In this document: positions 5,867 to 11,700 of the stretch, piece after piece | Layout: the number at the start of each line of letters is the position of its first letter | How positions within the stretch are numbered: position 1 is the first letter of the stretch | From: an uncultured Burkholderiales bacterium | GTDB taxonomy: Bacteria > Pseudomonadota > Gammaproteobacteria > Burkholderiales > Burkholderiaceae_C | DNA: 11,700 nt | Reading direction: 5' to 3' | Assembly (NCBI GenBank): GCA_903856995.1 | Contig: CAIODK010000030.1 | Coordinates: forward strand, 1-11,700 | Notes under the pieces: model-generated | Seen by the model: only the letters and a program-made list of their open reading frames with translations | What the model was told of the DNA's origin: nothing | Database searches by the model: none | Position numbers and translations under genes: made by a program

Positions 5867-5969
5867 ACTGCGGCTTACAAAAGTTTGGTTAGAACTGTTG
5901 GTGATCGACAGTTGCGCGGCTTGGGTGCGGCGGCTGACGATTTCTGGTACTCCAGCATGAGGAAGCTGC
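5808..5969. repeat. Inverted repeat B/B' interlocked with repeat A
   Basis: Arms at 5808-5842 and 5935-5969 are complementary at 33 of 35 positions, separated by 92 bases. Arm B is essentially the loop of repeat A plus the last bases of its first arm, so A-A' and B-B' pairing would compete or form a pseudoknot. The mismatches are G5812/G5965 and G5826/T5951. The rest of the gap between gltL and pyrC (5756-6011) contains no gene I can support. Within the spacer, AACTGT (5893-5898) and ACAGTT (5908-5913) form another small inverted repeat. Confidence 0.8.
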
Positions 5970-6011
5970 AGTGCCCAAGCTGCGCAACCTTTTCCGGCGC
6001 GAAAACAGAAA

Positions 6012-6749
6012 TCAGTGCGCCAAGATCTTGTTCAAGAACTCTTTGGTCCGTGGCTGACGGTTTTCGGGGTGGTTGAAAAACTCTTCCTTCGAGCAATCTT
6101 CCAGAATCTTGCCCCCCACATCCATGAAGATCACGCGGCTTCCCACCTTGCGTGCAAAACCCATCTCGTGCGACACGCACATCATGGTCATGCCCTCATT
6201 GGCCAAGTCCACCATCACGTCCAACACCTCGCCCACCATCTCGGGGTCGAGGGCTGACGTGGGTTCGTCAAACAACATCACGATGGGGTCCATGCTCAAG
6301 GCACGGGCAATCGCCACGCGTTGTTGTTGTCCGCCTGACAGCTGGCCCGGGAATTTGTCTTTGTGCGCCATCAGGCCCACGCGGTCGAGGTATTTCAAAC
6401 CATGTGCATGCGCTTCTTCTTCGCTACGGCCCAGCACCTTTTGTTGTGCAATGGTCAGGTTCTCGGTCACCGACAAATGCGGGAACAACTCGAAGTGCTG
6501 GAACACCATGCCCACGCGGCTGCGCAGTTTGGGCAGGTCGGTGTCCTTGCCGTGCACGGCGACGCCGTCCACAAAAATCTCGCCTTGTTGGAAGGGCTCC
6601 AAGGCGTTGATGGCTTTGATGAGGGTCGACTTGCCAGAGCCCGACGGGCCACAGACCACCACCACTTCACCCTTTTGGATACTGGTGGAGCAGTTGTTCA
6701 GCACCTGCACGGGGCCGTACCACTTGGACACATTTTTTAATTCAATCAC
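6012..6749 (-). CDS. gltL: Amino acid ABC transporter ATP-binding protein (glutamate/aspartate type)
   Basis: This 245-residue cytoplasmic ATPase powers the importer encoded by the three preceding genes. Motifs in order are: Walker A GPSGSGKST (34-42), Q-loop VFQHFELFPH (Q84), signature LSGGQQQR (137-144), Walker B IVMLFDEP (156-163), D-loop SALDPE, and H-loop H194 (CVSHEMG). FELFPHLSVTEN and HEMGFARKV are typical of polar amino acid transporters (GltL/GlnQ/HisP group). The start is a GTG at 6749 with GGAG six bases before it, 25 bp after the gltK stop. After the TGA stop there is a 256-bp stretch with large inverted repeats before pyrC, and no standard terminator was seen. Specificity for glutamate/aspartate is inferred from the GltI-like binding protein. 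Confidence 0.93.
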   Translation of the reverse strand: MIELKNVSKWYGPVQVLNNCSTSIQKGEVVVVCGPSGSGKSTLIKAINALEPFQQGEIFVDGVAVHGKDTDLPKLRSRVGMVFQHFELFPHLSVTENLTIAQQKVLGRSEEEAHAHGLKYLDRVGLMAHKDKFPGQLSGGQQQRVAIARALSMDPIVMLFDEPTSALDPEMVGEVLDVMVDLANEGMTMMCVSHEMGFARKVGSRVIFMDVGGKILEDCSKEEFFNHPENRQPRTKEFLNKILAH

Positions 6750-6774
6750 GATGAACTCCAGCGCAACTTAAGGC

Positions 6775-7443
6775 TTAGCGAATGATGGCAATACGCGCTT
6801 GCAAGCGACGCACGGTGGCCGAGAGGCCAAAACAAATTACAAAATAAACCAAGGCAGCCAAGAGGTACACCTCTTCCACGCGGCCATAAATCTTGCCAGC
6901 CGTGACAAACCCCTTCAGCAAGTCATACGCACCAATGGCGTAGACCAGTGAGGTGTCTTGAAACAAGATGATGGTTTGTGTCAGCAACACCGGAATCATG
7001 TTGCGAAAGGCTTGCGGCAGCACGATGAGACGCATGTTCTGGCCATAGGTCATGCCCAAGGCTTGCCCTGCCATGACCTGACCACGCGGGATGGACTGAA
7101 TGCCCGCACGCATGATCTCGCTGAAGTACGCCGCTTCAAACGCCACAAAGGTGATGGTGGCCGACAGCTCAGCACCGATGGAGCGGCCGATCAAAAATGG
7201 AATCAGCAAGAAGAACCACAAGATCACCATCACCAAGGGGATAGATCGCATGCCGTTCACATAAATGACGGCGGGCCACTCTAGGGCTTTTTTACCCGAC
7301 AAGCGCATCAGCGCGAGGACGGTGCCAAACACAATGCCGCCGATGGTGGCCACCAGCGTCAACTCCACGCTGAACAACAGGCCCTTCAGCACAAACTTGC
7401 TGAAGATGTCCCAGTCGAGGAAAGAAAAATCAAGGTTACCCAT
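6775..7443 (-). CDS. gltK: Glutamate/aspartate-type ABC transporter permease GltK
   Basis: This inner-membrane permease is 222 residues from ATG 7443, the normal size for the His/Glu/Gln permease family. It has several hydrophobic segments. The cytoplasmic EAA-type loop that docks the ATPase (FEAAYFSEIMRAGIQSIPRG and on through GMTYGQNMRLIVLPQAFR) lies near residues 102-147. I chose the ATG at 7443, two bases after the gltJ stop, because the G-rich ribosome binding site is about 8 bases away. A TTG at 7449 is in frame and would overlap the gltJ stop. It forms a heterodimer with GltJ by analogy to E. coli. Confidence 0.92.
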   Translation of the reverse strand: MGNLDFSFLDWDIFSKFVLKGLLFSVELTLVATIGGIVFGTVLALMRLSGKKALEWPAVIYVNGMRSIPLVMVILWFFLLIPFLIGRSIGAELSATITFVAFEAAYFSEIMRAGIQSIPRGQVMAGQALGMTYGQNMRLIVLPQAFRNMIPVLLTQTIILFQDTSLVYAIGAYDLLKGFVTAGKIYGRVEEVYLLAALVYFVICFGLSATVRRLQARIAIIR

Positions 7444-7445
7444 AC

Positions 7446-8180
7446 TCAATGCCCCCCGCCCACATTGCCCGCGACCACGAGGCCGGGGATTTGCATACGG
7501 CGCTCAATCAGAGCCATCGCACGGTTCACGGCAAAAGCAGACACGGTGTACAACGCGGTCACCGCGAGGTAGACCTCCACACCGCGCGAGGTTTCCTCTT
7601 GCACTTGCATGGCGTACATGGTGAGTTCAGCAATCGACACGGCAAACGCCACCGACGAGTTCTTGAGCAAGTTCATCGACTCGCTGGTGAGTGGCGGCCA
7701 AATGGTGCGAAACGCAATCGGCAGCAGCACATAGCGGTACGTTTGCCAAGTGGTAAAGCCCATGGCCATGGCCGCATAGCGCTGGCCGCGTGGCATGGCT
7801 TGAATGCCAGCGCGCAGCATCTCAGCGATGCGCGACGAGGTGAAGAAGCCTAGGCCCAACACCACCAACACAAACCCCGGCACTTGCTGCATGACCGGAA
7901 AGACCTTAGGCAGCACGAAGTACCAGAGAAAAATTTGGACCAACACGGGGATGTTGCGAAACAGCTCCACCCACACGTTGGCGAATCTCGCTAACCCGAC
8001 ATTCACACGGTTGTCGGGGGGCAGGGTGCGCAAGATGCCGATCAGGCACCCCGACACCATCGCCACCACCCAAGCGCCGCCCGCTACAGAGAGCGTCCAG
8101 CCCCAGGCTTCAAACATCCACTCGAGGTAGGTTCTTCCACCGCCATCGTCTTCAAGAAAAACCTGCCATTCGAGTGCCAT
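7446..8180 (-). CDS. gltJ: Glutamate/aspartate-type ABC transporter permease GltJ
   Basis: This 244-residue integral membrane permease follows the binding protein gene after 19 bp. The N-terminal WQVFLE and the segment TYLEWMFEAWGWTLSVA are what I recall for GltJ. The ELFRNIPVLVQIFLWYFVLP stretch (72-91) and the EAA-type loop (IAEMLRAGIQAMPRGQ through GFTTWQTYRYVLLPIAFR, about 118-158) are typical of polar amino acid permeases. At least five hydrophobic segments are visible. It is expected to pair with GltK in the inner membrane. The C-terminal tail is Gly-rich and ends GNVGGGH, encoded by the C-rich stretch just before gltK. The ATG start is unambiguous, though its ribosome binding site is weak. 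Confidence 0.93.
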   Translation of the reverse strand: MALEWQVFLEDDGGGRTYLEWMFEAWGWTLSVAGGAWVVAMVSGCLIGILRTLPPDNRVNVGLARFANVWVELFRNIPVLVQIFLWYFVLPKVFPVMQQVPGFVLVVLGLGFFTSSRIAEMLRAGIQAMPRGQRYAAMAMGFTTWQTYRYVLLPIAFRTIWPPLTSESMNLLKNSSVAFAVSIAELTMYAMQVQEETSRGVEVYLAVTALYTVSAFAVNRAMALIERRMQIPGLVVAGNVGGGH

Positions 8181-8199
8181 GTTTGCTGTCTTTTCTCAA

Positions 8200-9099
8200 T
8201 TACTTCTTGGCGTAGGCTTCGACAGGTTTGTCGTTCAAGTTCTTCCAAGCGTCCTTGTTGGCATCGCTGGCAGGCATGCCGAGCTTGATGTTCTTTGGAG
8301 GAATCGCTTGCACAAACCACTTGTCGTAGAGCTTGGCAAGTTCGCCCGATTTAGCCAAGCCAGCGATGGTGTCGTCTGCCAACTTCTTGAAGGCGGGGTC
8401 GTCCTTGCGGATCATGATGGCGATGGGCTCAACGCTCAACACTTCGCCCACAATTTTGTAGTCCGCAGGGGCTTTGGAGTTGGCGATGTTGCCAGCCAAA
8501 ATTTGGCCGTCCATCACAAACGCGTCAGCACGGCCAGACTCGAGCAGCAAGAAGCTGTCTGCGTGGTCCTTACCGAACACTTCTTTGAAGTCAACGCCTG
8601 TGGCGCGTTCGTTCTTGCGCAACAGTTGCACAGACGTGGTGCCGGTGGTGGTGGCCACATTCTTGCCGTTCAACTGACCGATCGAGGTGATACCTGAGTT
8701 GGCACGCACCGCAATGCGCACTTCTTCCACGTAGGTGGTGTAGGCGAACGCCACTTGCTTTTGACGCGCCTCGTTGTTGGTGGTGGAGCCGCACTCGATG
8801 TCCACAGTGCCGTTCTCTGTCAATGGAATGCGGTTTTGTGAGGTGACCGAGATGTACTTGGTTTCCAAGCTCTTGCCGACGACCTTCTCGAGGTTGGCAA
8901 TGATGCGTTGGCAAATCTCAACGTGGTAGCCCACATATTTGCCGTCACCCAAGGTGTAAGACAACGCGCCTGAAGAGTCGCGCACACCCATGGTGATAGC
9001 GCCTGCGGCTTTGACTTTGGCGATCGTGTCGTTGGCTTGTGCAAATGCGGTGCCTGCCAACAGAGTGGCAACGGCCAAGGTAACTAACTGCTTTTTCAT
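8200..9099 (-). CDS. gltI: Periplasmic glutamate/aspartate-binding protein GltI
   Basis: This 299-residue solute-binding protein of the bacterial SBP family 3 has a clear Sec signal peptide (MKKQLVTLAVATLLAGTAFA, likely cleaved after residue 20). The mature part has VGYHVEICQRI, then SVTSQNRIPLTENGTVDIECGSTTNN written here as two conserved pieces: TSQNRIPLTENGTVDIE and ECGSTTNNEAR. The ECGSTTNN motif is characteristic of GltI-type glutamate/aspartate binders rather than glutamine or histidine binders. It is the first gene of gltIJKL. ATG 9099 is preceded by GGAG six bases upstream. A TAGAAT -10-like element lies at 9144-9139. In E. coli the stoichiometric excess of GltI over the permeases is usual; here only a 19-bp gap with no hairpin separates it from gltJ. 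Confidence 0.93.
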   Translation of the reverse strand: MKKQLVTLAVATLLAGTAFAQANDTIAKVKAAGAITMGVRDSSGALSYTLGDGKYVGYHVEICQRIIANLEKVVGKSLETKYISVTSQNRIPLTENGTVDIECGSTTNNEARQKQVAFAYTTYVEEVRIAVRANSGITSIGQLNGKNVATTTGTTSVQLLRKNERATGVDFKEVFGKDHADSFLLLESGRADAFVMDGQILAGNIANSKAPADYKIVGEVLSVEPIAIMIRKDDPAFKKLADDTIAGLAKSGELAKLYDKWFVQAIPPKNIKLGMPASDANKDAWKNLNDKPVEAYAKK

Positions 9100-9138
9100 G
9101 TGAAGCTCCAGTTGAGATGAACGAAGGGGAAAACCTGC

Positions 9139-9144
9139 ATTCTA
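9139..9144 (-). promoter_or_regulatory. Candidate -10 element for the gltIJKL operon
   Basis: TAGAAT on the - strand, 40 bases before the gltI ATG, matches the sigma-70 -10 consensus at five of six positions. No good -35 is seen at 16-18 bp (only GTTTC-like sequence), so a promoter here would need an activator. The 83-bp gap between the aldolase stop and gltI is the natural place for this operon's promoter. Confidence 0.3.
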
Positions 9145-9169
9145 GGCACTGCGCGTCACGGGAAACCCC

Positions 9170-9185
9170 TAAGCATTAATACTTA
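9170..9185. promoter_or_regulatory. AT-rich imperfect palindrome upstream of gltI
   Basis: TAAG-C-ATTAAT-A-CTTA is a 16-bp palindrome with one mismatched pair. It overlaps the stop codon of the aldolase-family gene and sits about 25 bases upstream of the -10-like TAGAAT, where an activator or repressor of gltI could bind. The palindrome is observed; a regulatory role is inferred. Confidence 0.3.
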
Positions 9186-9890
9186 TGCGCCCTTTTTCAG
9201 GGCGTTGCGTTTCCACATTTCCCAAGGCCTGTCGAGGTGCATGTCATTCATGTCTGACGTCGCCTTCGCCTCAGCCTCGGTGAGGAAAGTGATCTCCCCA
9301 AAGCGCGAGGCCTCGCTTTGCAGACGCGCATTGTTCTCGGTGTAAATACCGCGAAACACCGCTTGCTTGATGGAGCTTGCAACCGTCACACTGCCATGGC
9401 CGCGCATGAGCGCCACCGTCGACTGGCCCAACACGGCCGCCAGCGATTCACCCAAGGCTTGATTGCTGATCAACAGATCGGAGCTCTCGCCGGCGCTGTG
9501 GCGTATCTCGTACACCGGCGTCACCGCACCCAAAAAACCACTCATGTGACAAATCGGACGCAATCGCGCACCGGTCACCCCAAACGGAATGACCGCCGGC
9601 GAATGGCTGTGGATGACCGACATCACGTCCGGCCGCGCCTTGTAAATCGCACTGTGGATGAAGCGCTCGACATACGTTCGACGGCCTTGCGCATCGTGCA
9701 CGTTGCCGTCCAAATCGACCTCCACCATATCTGCCACCTCGACCAACGCGGGGGCCATGCTGCGCGCGATGAAGAAGCGTTCGGGGTTATGCGGATGTCG
9801 AGCGCTGATGTGCCCAAACCCGTCGAGCACGCCCTCGTTGACCAAAATGTGATTGGCCAGTGCCAAGTCTTCTAACAGTTGCTTTGTCAT
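9183..9890 (-). CDS. Class II aldolase/adducin family protein
   Basis: This 235-residue cytoplasmic metalloenzyme is of the FucA/AraD-like fold. The zinc ligands expected for the family are visible: H94 and H96 in VIHSHSP and H165 in MRGHG. A candidate catalytic acid, E75, lies in YVERFIHSAIY. GFGHISARHP near residues 24-33 is the usual N-terminal signature. The family includes sugar-phosphate aldolases and epimerases but also decarboxylases such as those acting on 3,4-dihydroxyphthalate. Its position behind a Bug binding protein and a 4,5-dihydroxyphthalate decarboxylase-like gene favours a carboxylate decarboxylase or aldolase over sugar metabolism, but the substrate cannot be read from the sequence. 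It starts 12 bp after the upstream stop, so it is in the same operon. Confidence 0.85.
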   Translation of the reverse strand: MTKQLLEDLALANHILVNEGVLDGFGHISARHPHNPERFFIARSMAPALVEVADMVEVDLDGNVHDAQGRRTYVERFIHSAIYKARPDVMSVIHSHSPAVIPFGVTGARLRPICHMSGFLGAVTPVYEIRHSAGESSDLLISNQALGESLAAVLGQSTVALMRGHGSVTVASSIKQAVFRGIYTENNARLQSEASRFGEITFLTEAEAKATSDMNDMHLDRPWEMWKRNALKKGA

Positions 9891-9902
9891 GGGGTGCTCT
9901 CG

Positions 9903-10871
9903 TTATTCTGCTTTGATGCCGGCATAGGCCGCCACACGTGCCCAGCGCACCAGTTCGGCACGCATGAAGTCTGCGCCCTCTTCTGGCGTGGTGAAGAAGG
10001 GCTCAAACCCCAGCTTCTCAAACTTGGCTTTCATCTCAGGCGTGTTGCCCACTTGCACGAAGGCAGCGTTGAGTTTTTTCACCACGGCCGGTGGTGTTCC
10101 CGCAGGGGCAAACACCGCAAACCAATTGGCCAAGTCCACTCCTTTGTAGCCCACCTCGGCCAGCGAAGGCACGTCCGGTAATTTCGGGTTGCGATGAGAC
10201 GCGGCCACCGTCAAAACACGAATGCGCCCTTGCTGGATGTAGGGCAACGCATTTTGTAGAGGGCTAAACATATAAGCCAATTGGCCGCCCACCAAATCGG
10301 TCATCGCCTGTGATTGGCCTTTGTAGGGGATGTGGTTTGTTTTAGTGCCCGCGAGTTGGTTGAAAAACTCCGCGTGCAAATGCTGCGGGCTTCCCATGCC
10401 TGCCGAGCCAAAGTTCAACTCGCCGGGGCTGGCCTTGGCCAACTCCACAAACTCGCGCACGTTGTTGGCTTTGACCGAGGGATGCACCACCAGCACTGAG
10501 CCCGTTTGGCCTACCAAGGTGACGGTTTGCAAATCTTTCACCAAGTCGTAGGGCAACTTTCGGTACACCGCCACGTTGGTCGCGATGGTGCCCGGCGACA
10601 AGATCAAGGTATAGCCATCAGGCTTGGCTTTGACCACCATCTCCACACCAATGTTGCCACCGGCCCCCAAGCGGTTATCGATCACCACGGGTTGGCCCAA
10701 CAGCTCGCTCACTTTTTGACCCAGCGTGCGTGCCAGCAAATCCGTGCCGCCACCCGCGGCAACGGGCACGATGATTTGAATCGGTTTATTGGGAAAGTTT
10801 TGCGCCACGCTGTTGCTGATCGCACAGCACAGGCCCACCACAGCGACGACCATCCATTGCAAACGTTTCAT
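9903..10871 (-). CDS. Tripartite tricarboxylate transporter substrate-binding protein (Bug/TctC family)
   Basis: This 322-residue periplasmic binding protein has a Sec signal peptide (basic MKR start, hydrophobic core, SVA cleavage near residue 23). The mature protein opens with PNKPIQIIVPVAAGGGTD, followed by GAGGNIG and KPDGYTL, the standard Bug-family signature. Length is typical. Bug proteins capture carboxylates, including aromatic ones such as terephthalate (TphC), often delivering to TctAB permeases. No tctA or tctB gene lies in this window, so it must rely on a permease elsewhere or serve as a sensor. ATG 10871 has an AAGGAAA ribosome binding site and lies 21 bp after the upstream gene. 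The binding-site loops are not specific enough for me to name the ligand. Confidence 0.93.
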   Translation of the reverse strand: MKRLQWMVVAVVGLCCAISNSVAQNFPNKPIQIIVPVAAGGGTDLLARTLGQKVSELLGQPVVIDNRLGAGGNIGVEMVVKAKPDGYTLILSPGTIATNVAVYRKLPYDLVKDLQTVTLVGQTGSVLVVHPSVKANNVREFVELAKASPGELNFGSAGMGSPQHLHAEFFNQLAGTKTNHIPYKGQSQAMTDLVGGQLAYMFSPLQNALPYIQQGRIRVLTVAASHRNPKLPDVPSLAEVGYKGVDLANWFAVFAPAGTPPAVVKKLNAAFVQVGNTPEMKAKFEKLGFEPFFTTPEEGADFMRAELVRWARVAAYAGIKAE

Positions 10872-10892
10872 ACGGTTTCCTTAGGAGCGGGT

Positions 10893-11700
10893 TTAAATTT
10901 TGAAAGCCTCGAGCGACTCAGGTGCAAACAACTCCGAAACCTCCAACTTGCGAGGCGACAAACCTTGCTCATGGTGGTAGCGGGTGAAGGTCTCTAGCGT
11001 CGCACGGTTTTTCTCTAAGCCGTACGACCACCAATCGTCACCAAACTCACGGCGTGCATCTTCCACATGCGCCGTCAGCCAAGGCAGCATGGCTTTGAGC
11101 GCAGCGGTTTCGTACAAATCATCATAGGTACGTCGTTGCGCTTCGATAAAGGCTTTGGTCAACGATTGCGCAATCCAGCGGTTGGCCTCGTACACCTCGC
11201 GGCGTATGACGATCGTGTGCATGATGGGAAAGATGCCAGTCTGGCGGTAATAAGCGCGCTCCACATCCACATAGTTTTCAAACAAACGTTTGACCTTGCC
11301 GTCACCCTTGCGAAACGAGGAAGGCATGCGCGCGGTGTACAACGCATCCAGCTCGCCGTCGTGCAGCATTTGTGACAAGGTTTGCGTCGGACCAATCGGG
11401 TTGACTTGAATATTGGGCGGCAATTGCAGCTTCATTTTTTCGATGCGCCCCACCTCCTCTTCACCCCCAAACAAATAGGGCTGTGCATCCACAGGCACGC
11501 CGTAGTGGTCGGCCAAGATACCGCGAATCCACACTGGTGCAGTCATTTGGTACTCGGGGCTGGCAATGCGTTTGCCAATCAAATCCTTAGGCTCGTGAAT
11601 CCCGCTGTTCGCGTTCACATAGATGCATGAATGGCGAAAGAAACGTGACGGGAAAATCGGTAGCGCCACAAACGGACGTTCTGGTTTTGAGAGCGTCACG
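10893..11700 (-). CDS. 4,5-dihydroxyphthalate decarboxylase-like / NMT1-like protein, 5' truncated
   Basis: The frame is open to the right edge, so the N-terminus (probably about 50-60 residues) is missing; the GTG at 11699 is not taken as a start. The 268 visible residues contain SCIYVNANSGI, GKRIASPEYQMTAPVWIRG, a TLSQMLHDGELDALYTAR segment, YYRQTGIFPIMHTIVIRR and a C-terminal YHHEQGLSPRKL..ELFAPE. I recognise this set from proteins annotated as 4,5-dihydroxyphthalate decarboxylase (Pht5/OphC), which remove a carboxylate from 4,5-dihydroxyphthalate to give protocatechuate. The fold is a periplasmic-binding-protein-like one, and close relatives are annotated as ABC substrate-binding proteins, so function is uncertain. 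Whether a signal peptide exists cannot be seen; it would decide between enzyme and binding protein. It is followed after 21 bp by the Bug-family gene. Confidence 0.75.
   Translation of the reverse strand, partial: VTLSKPERPFVALPIFPSRFFRHSCIYVNANSGIHEPKDLIGKRIASPEYQMTAPVWIRGILADHYGVPVDAQPYLFGGEEEVGRIEKMKLQLPPNIQVNPIGPTQTLSQMLHDGELDALYTARMPSSFRKGDGKVKRLFENYVDVERAYYRQTGIFPIMHTIVIRREVYEANRWIAQSLTKAFIEAQRRTYDDLYETAALKAMLPWLTAHVEDARREFGDDWWSYGLEKNRATLETFTRYHHEQGLSPRKLEVSELFAPESLEAFKI

Noticed and set aside
5865..5934. Integron attC-like site suggested by GTTAGAAC near 5888-5895
   Set aside because: The core does not fit GTTRRRY, no matching RYYYAAC partner was found at suitable spacing, and no integrase or cassette structure is present.
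5756..6011. Intrinsic terminator for gltIJKL or promoter for pyrC in the gap
   Set aside because: The stems are not followed by a U-run in the direction of transcription, and I could not find a convincing -35/-10 pair, so neither is listed as a feature.
5069..6076. 335-codon open frame on the + strand opposite pyrC and its leader
   Set aside because: It is antisense to pyrC, which has all its catalytic residues. The translation is His/Gly/Val-rich without recognisable motifs and runs through the inverted repeats; typical of GC-rich antisense frames.

Overview
The window reads as a chromosomal segment of a betaproteobacterium. The order Burkholderiales and family Comamonadaceae (Limnohabitans/Rhodoferax-like) fit best. 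This rests on the protein flavour (a Bug-family tripartite tricarboxylate transporter binding protein, a GltIJKL-type transporter, a pyrC-DUF3025-htpX-J-domain row) and on moderately GC-rich, tightly packed genes. It is inference from remembered families; no search was run. I saw no rRNA, tRNA, CRISPR array or intact insertion sequence.

Layout. The + strand carries only the left edge: the 3' end of a FAD-dependent dehydrogenase (1-286), overlapping by 4 bp a cysteine synthase (283-1200). Everything else is on the - strand. Reading right to left (the direction of transcription) these are: (i) a 5'-truncated 4,5-dihydroxyphthalate decarboxylase/NMT1-like protein, a Bug-family periplasmic binding protein and a class II aldolase/adducin-family enzyme (11700-9183), probably one catabolic operon; (ii) a complete glutamate/aspartate-type ABC importer, gltI-gltJ-gltK-gltL (9099-6012); (iii) a 256-bp gap (5756-6011) holding two large, interlocking inverted repeats just upstream of pyrC; (iv) pyrC, a DUF3025 gene, htpX and a J-domain protein (5755-1945), mostly overlapping or nearly touching; (v) a small two-gene toxin-antitoxin-like module (1849-1189), AT-richer than its surroundings, with its own promoter-like sequence and an inverted repeat over its ribosome binding site. 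Its antitoxin gene runs 12 bp into the convergent end of the cysteine synthase gene.

How they work together. The right-hand cluster looks like uptake and decarboxylation/aldol-type processing of an aromatic or other carboxylate. The glt operon imports acidic amino acids. The pyrC-htpX block mixes pyrimidine synthesis with membrane protein quality control. The most interesting items are the toxin-antitoxin-like pair, whose toxin family has, as far as I know, little or no experimental characterisation; the nested repeats in the pyrC leader; and the possible aromatic-dicarboxylate operon cut by the right edge.
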